Shown here one piece after another: positions 61,563-64,000 of a DNA stretch of 64,000 nucleotides (position 1 is its first letter; each line of letters starts with the position of its first letter). The position numbers and the translations under genes are program-made. This DNA is from Halanaerobium polyolivorans (GTDB taxonomy: Bacteria; Bacillota; Halanaerobiia; Halanaerobiales; Halanaerobiaceae), in assembly GCF_020711195.1 (NCBI RefSeq), contig NZ_JAJFAT010000013.1, positions 1 through 64,000 of the forward strand, in the 5' to 3' direction. Below the pieces are notes generated by a model. The model was not told the origin of the DNA. It ran no database searches and saw only the letters and a list, made by a program, of their open reading frames with translations.

Positions 61563-62066
61563 TTATACCTCCTCCATTTCTCTATTTAAATATTTATCGA
61601 TTATTGTTACAGCTTTTTCGGGATTTAAGAGCCCATGTGCTTTTCCATTTACAGTCATTACAGGTGAAAGACCACATGCACCAAGACAGCGCACAACCTC
61701 TAAAGATAACTTTCCATCTTCAGTGGTCTCACCAGATGCTATTCCATATCTGTCTTCAATTTTTTCGATGATTTCTTTTGCTCCCTTTACATAACAGGCT
61801 GTTCCCTTACATAATGCAACCTGATATTCACCCTTTGGTGTATCAGAAAAATAATTGTAAAATGAAATAACACTGCTGACAGTTGTAGGTGCCATATTCA
61901 AATTATCTGCAACTATTTTTTGTACATCCTTAGGAAGATAGCCGATTAATTCCTGTGCTTCATGCAGGATCTCAATCAAGGCAAAACCATCACCCTCATA
62001 CTTCGCCAAAATTGCTTCAATCTCTTCACGATATTCTTCTGATTTTTTTGCTTCAATTACTGACAT
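61563..62066 (-). CDS. hydC: HydC (NuoE-like [2Fe-2S] subunit)
   Basis: A 167-residue thioredoxin-fold [2Fe-2S] protein, the small subunit of HydABC-type hydrogenases and of complex I (NuoE). Cluster ligands are in LCKGTACYVKG and RCLGACGLSP. The N-terminal helical part (LIEILHEAQELIGYLP) is typical. ATG four bases behind GGGGAGGT. It is the first gene of hydCBA, 1 bp before hydB, and is preceded by a sigma-54 type promoter. Confidence 0.95.
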   Translation of the reverse strand: MSVIEAKKSEEYREEIEAILAKYEGDGFALIEILHEAQELIGYLPKDVQKIVADNLNMAPTTVSSVISFYNYFSDTPKGEYQVALCKGTACYVKGAKEIIEKIEDRYGIASGETTEDGKLSLEVVRCLGACGLSPVMTVNGKAHGLLNPEKAVTIIDKYLNREMEEV

Positions 62067-62197
62067 GATAAACCTCCCCTTAATTTAATTTGTTTTGTGA
62101 AATTTTTCTCTTTAATTTGTAAAAATTTTACTACCTTTCTTTGTTAGCAAAAACTTAATTTTTAAAGAAATATTTCACATGACTCAACTACATAATA

Positions 62198-62213
62198 TGC
62201 ATATTGTGTGCCA
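62198..62213 (-). promoter_or_regulatory. Sigma-54 (-24/-12) promoter of hydCBA
   Basis: On the minus strand TGGCACACAATATGCA matches the sigma-54 consensus: GG and GC are exactly 10 bp apart, as required, and TGGCAC is perfect. Transcription would start near 62187, leaving a 5' leader of about 120 nt before hydC. Confidence 0.8.
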
Positions 62214-62376
62214 AAAGAGCAAAAAACCATAAATTATTTAATATAATTCGAAAAATCTTCAAATAGCCGTCATCTCAAAGTTCATGACCTCTTTTCAAAA
62301 GATAATTTTTCTAATAGTCAAAATATTTACCTTATTATTAGCTGTTTTTTTAAAACTTGACTTATTTTATAAGATT

Positions 62377-62398
62377 ATTAATGCATTTTTGCATTAAT
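62377..62398. promoter_or_regulatory. Activator-site palindrome 1 (candidate UAS)
   Basis: A perfect palindrome: ATTAATGCA (62377-62385), TTTT, TGCATTAAT (62390-62398). It is about 190-210 bp upstream of the predicted hydC start point. Confidence 0.65.
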
Positions 62399-62465
62399 AT
62401 TTGGCGGAATCTTCAGAATATTAAGCGCTTTATTGTGAAATATAGTACAGCTTAGGTCAATTAAT

Positions 62466-62508
62466 ATTAATGCATTCTTGCATTGCAATAATGCGGTTTT
62501 GCATTAAT
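62466..62508. promoter_or_regulatory. Activator-site palindromes 2 and 3 (candidate UAS pair)
   Basis: ATTAATGCA-TTCT-TGCATTGCA (62466-62487) and AATAATGCG-GTTT-TGCATTAAT (62487-62508) are imperfect copies of the palindrome at 62377. Their centres are 21 bp apart, two helical turns. The last copy overlaps the stop codon of the activator gene. The remainder of 62067-62503 shows no coding sequence. Confidence 0.6.
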
Positions 62509-64000
62509 GGAAGTATTTCTTTAACTTTCTTACCACTGTAGATTGATTGACCCCAAGCATATCTGCCATTTCATAGGTGCTTTTACAGTTCTCCTGGGCC
62601 ATTTCTAAGATCTTTTTTTCCACCTCTGCTACCGCTTTTGGCAGCGGCATAAGAGAAGAAACCGAGATCCCTTCAGTTTTAAATTCTTCACCATAAAGTG
62701 CAAGTACATCCTGATAATCAATAAGCAGTTTTTCCGATGTTATGACAAGCCTTTCAATAACATTGTTAAGTTCTCTTACATTTCCAGGCCAGTCATATTT
62801 CATAAATAATTTTACTGCTCTCTCACTGATACTAATATTTTTATCATATTTTTCTTTTAATATCGATAGATAATGGTCAATTAAAGCCGGTATAGCATTT
62901 TTTCTTTTTCTGAGTGGAGGAATTCTGATCGGAAATACATTTAAACGATAATATAGATCCTCACGAAATTCTTTATCTTTGACCATCTGTTCTAGATCTC
63001 TATTGGTAGCTGTGATGAGTCTAAAGTTTACCTTTTTAGGTTTTACACTACCTATGCGATAAACACTGTGTTCCTGAAGTACCTGCAGTAATTTTGCCTG
63101 CATATTAGGTGATAGTTCTCCGATTTCATCTAAAAACAGGGTGCCATTATCTGCCTCTTCGATCAAACCGGGTTTACCACTTTTGCGGGCTCCACTGAAG
63201 GCTCCTTTTTCATAACCAAATAATTCTGATTCCAATAAGTTGGTGGGGATTGCAGCACAATTGATCTTAACAAAATCACCTTCATTATTGCTTTGTTCAT
63301 AAATAAATTTTGCTATTACTTCTTTTCCGGTTCCCGATTCACCTGTGATCAGTATCGTAGAATCGGTCTCAGCAACTTTTGCCGCAAGGTTGATGATCTT
63401 TTTCATCTCTTTTGATTTAGAAACAAGATAATCGGGAATATCCTGATCATTTAATTCGTTTTGCGAATTAGAAAAACTAATTTCGGCCAGATCACGAGCA
63501 TTTATTATGATCTGTTCAAGTTTAGCTGCCTGATCTTTAATTGCTTTTGCGGTTAAAAGGATGCGTTTATTTTTACCGTGATTTTGAACAAAGGTTATTT
63601 GCTCTTTTTCTTTTAAGCTCTGCAAATCAAGCCCAGGATAAAGACCTAATCTTTTTTCTAGCTGAGAAATCTTTTTACCCTTAGCTTCCTCTAATTCAAG
63701 GCCTAACATTTGCAGATAAGAACTGTTTATTTTTTCGACTCTACCATCTTTATCTATAAGCATAATCCCATCATAAGAAGAACTGATTATGAGGTTAAGA
63801 TTTTTATTTACTTTTTGTATTTCTTTTAATTCTCCTCTTTTTTCTTTTAGCAGATAAGGAAGACAGATTTTAACATCAGCAAAACCGTGAATAACTGCAG
63901 CTGCTTTATCCCGGCAGCTTTCAAATCCACAGGCACCACAATCAAGCAGATCAGCTTCTTCATATTTATCTGTTTTATTTAAGATCTGCCAAATTTCTTT
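62504..64000 (-). CDS. Sigma-54-dependent activator with Fe-S and PAS domains (5' end outside window)
   Basis: The frame is open to the window edge, so the 498 codons seen are partial; the ATG at 63761-63763 lies inside the PAS domain and is not the start. First visible is a four-Cys Fe-S motif, DCGACGFESC with a further Cys 17 residues on (63861-63940), then PAS (SSYDGIMLIDKDGRVEKINSS). The AAA+ domain has Walker A GESGTGKE, GAFSGA in place of GAFTGA, Walker B TLFLDEIGEL and YYRLNVFPIR. It ends with a Fis/TyrR-type helix-turn-helix (STYEMADMLGVNQSTVVRKL). It lies directly upstream of hydCBA, which has a sigma-54 promoter, so it is its likely activator, sensing redox state or H2. Confidence 0.9.
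   Translation of the reverse strand, partial: KEIWQILNKTDKYEEADLLDCGACGFESCRDKAAAVIHGFADVKICLPYLLKEKRGELKEIQKVNKNLNLIISSSYDGIMLIDKDGRVEKINSSYLQMLGLELEEAKGKKISQLEKRLGLYPGLDLQSLKEKEQITFVQNHGKNKRILLTAKAIKDQAAKLEQIIINARDLAEISFSNSQNELNDQDIPDYLVSKSKEMKKIINLAAKVAETDSTILITGESGTGKEVIAKFIYEQSNNEGDFVKINCAAIPTNLLESELFGYEKGAFSGARKSGKPGLIEEADNGTLFLDEIGELSPNMQAKLLQVLQEHSVYRIGSVKPKKVNFRLITATNRDLEQMVKDKEFREDLYYRLNVFPIRIPPLRKRKNAIPALIDHYLSILKEKYDKNISISERAVKLFMKYDWPGNVRELNNVIERLVITSEKLLIDYQDVLALYGEEFKTEGISVSSLMPLPKAVAEVEKKILEMAQENCKSTYEMADMLGVNQSTVVRKLKKYFH

Noticed and set aside
62377-62508. CRISPR-like repeats upstream of hydC
   Set aside because: Only three short palindromic copies at unequal spacing (89 and 21 bp) with no spacers; they read as regulator sites.

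Overview
The window looks like chromosomal DNA of a low-G+C, anaerobic, probably moderately halophilic Firmicute, most likely of the order Halanaerobiales (Halanaerobium-like). The reasons are AT-rich codon use, AAGGAGG-type ribosome binding sites with many GTG/TTG starts, several Na+-coupled symporters (PutP, NSS family), a trimeric [FeFe]-hydrogenase operon, NifX/ferredoxin-ATPase genes and PyrR-attenuated pyrimidine genes. The taxonomic call is inference; there is no rRNA or tRNA gene in the window.

Layout. 0-4 kb: stand-alone RtcB ligase, a lipid kinase and an OFA-type MFS carrier. 4-9 kb: a leftward unit marR - L,D-transpeptidase - pcm - putP - xth. 9-12.9 kb: a leftward NifX / ferredoxin-ATPase cluster headed by a truncated mrp that carries a GC-rich in-frame insert, followed upstream by a nitroreductase remnant. 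13-16 kb: Na+ symporter, RlmD/RumA-type methyltransferase, MntP-like protein. 16.2-19.7 kb: a HutP-family antiterminator gene, then a leader RNA with a terminator, then a TrpXYZ-type ABC importer. 19.7-26.6 kb: LacI regulator, sugar ABC importer and a GH65 disaccharide phosphorylase, read leftward. 26.8-30.7 kb: oligopeptide binding protein and OppDF ATPases without permeases. 30.7-37.8 kb: polA - mutM - [IS element] - coaE::mgsA fusion - slt. The insertion sequence has a perfect 10-bp target duplication and split a formerly tight operon just behind the mutM stop codon. 37.8-43 kb: two-component system, HtrA, GpmA, DUF368 protein. 43-56.7 kb: pyrR-uraA-pyrBCFKDE and, separately, carAB, with three PyrR attenuators. 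Between them lies an unknown internally duplicated membrane protein behind a long leader. 56.7-64 kb: hydCBA and its presumed sigma-54 activator.

Most notable systems. (1) hydCBA has a well-formed -24/-12 sigma-54 promoter. The adjacent activator carries a PAS domain and, at the window edge, a C-x2-C-x4-C-x16-C Fe-S module like those next to sensory [FeFe]-hydrogenase domains. Three TTAATGCA-N4-TGCATTAA palindromes lie between activator and promoter. (2) A HutP-family RNA-binding protein sits directly in front of a promoter, leader and terminator that control an amino-acid-type ABC importer, which suggests HutP antitermination outside hut operons. (3) Gene fusions: dephospho-CoA kinase with methylglyoxal synthase, and HydB (NuoF-like) with a GltD-like flavoprotein. 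(4) A palindromic operator TGARCATATGYTCA is shared by two promoters of the NifX/ATPase cluster.

Start codons were moved from the longest reading frame wherever a ribosome binding site or family conservation favoured another start; this is stated per gene. No CRISPR array, tRNA, rRNA, phage gene or replication origin was seen.
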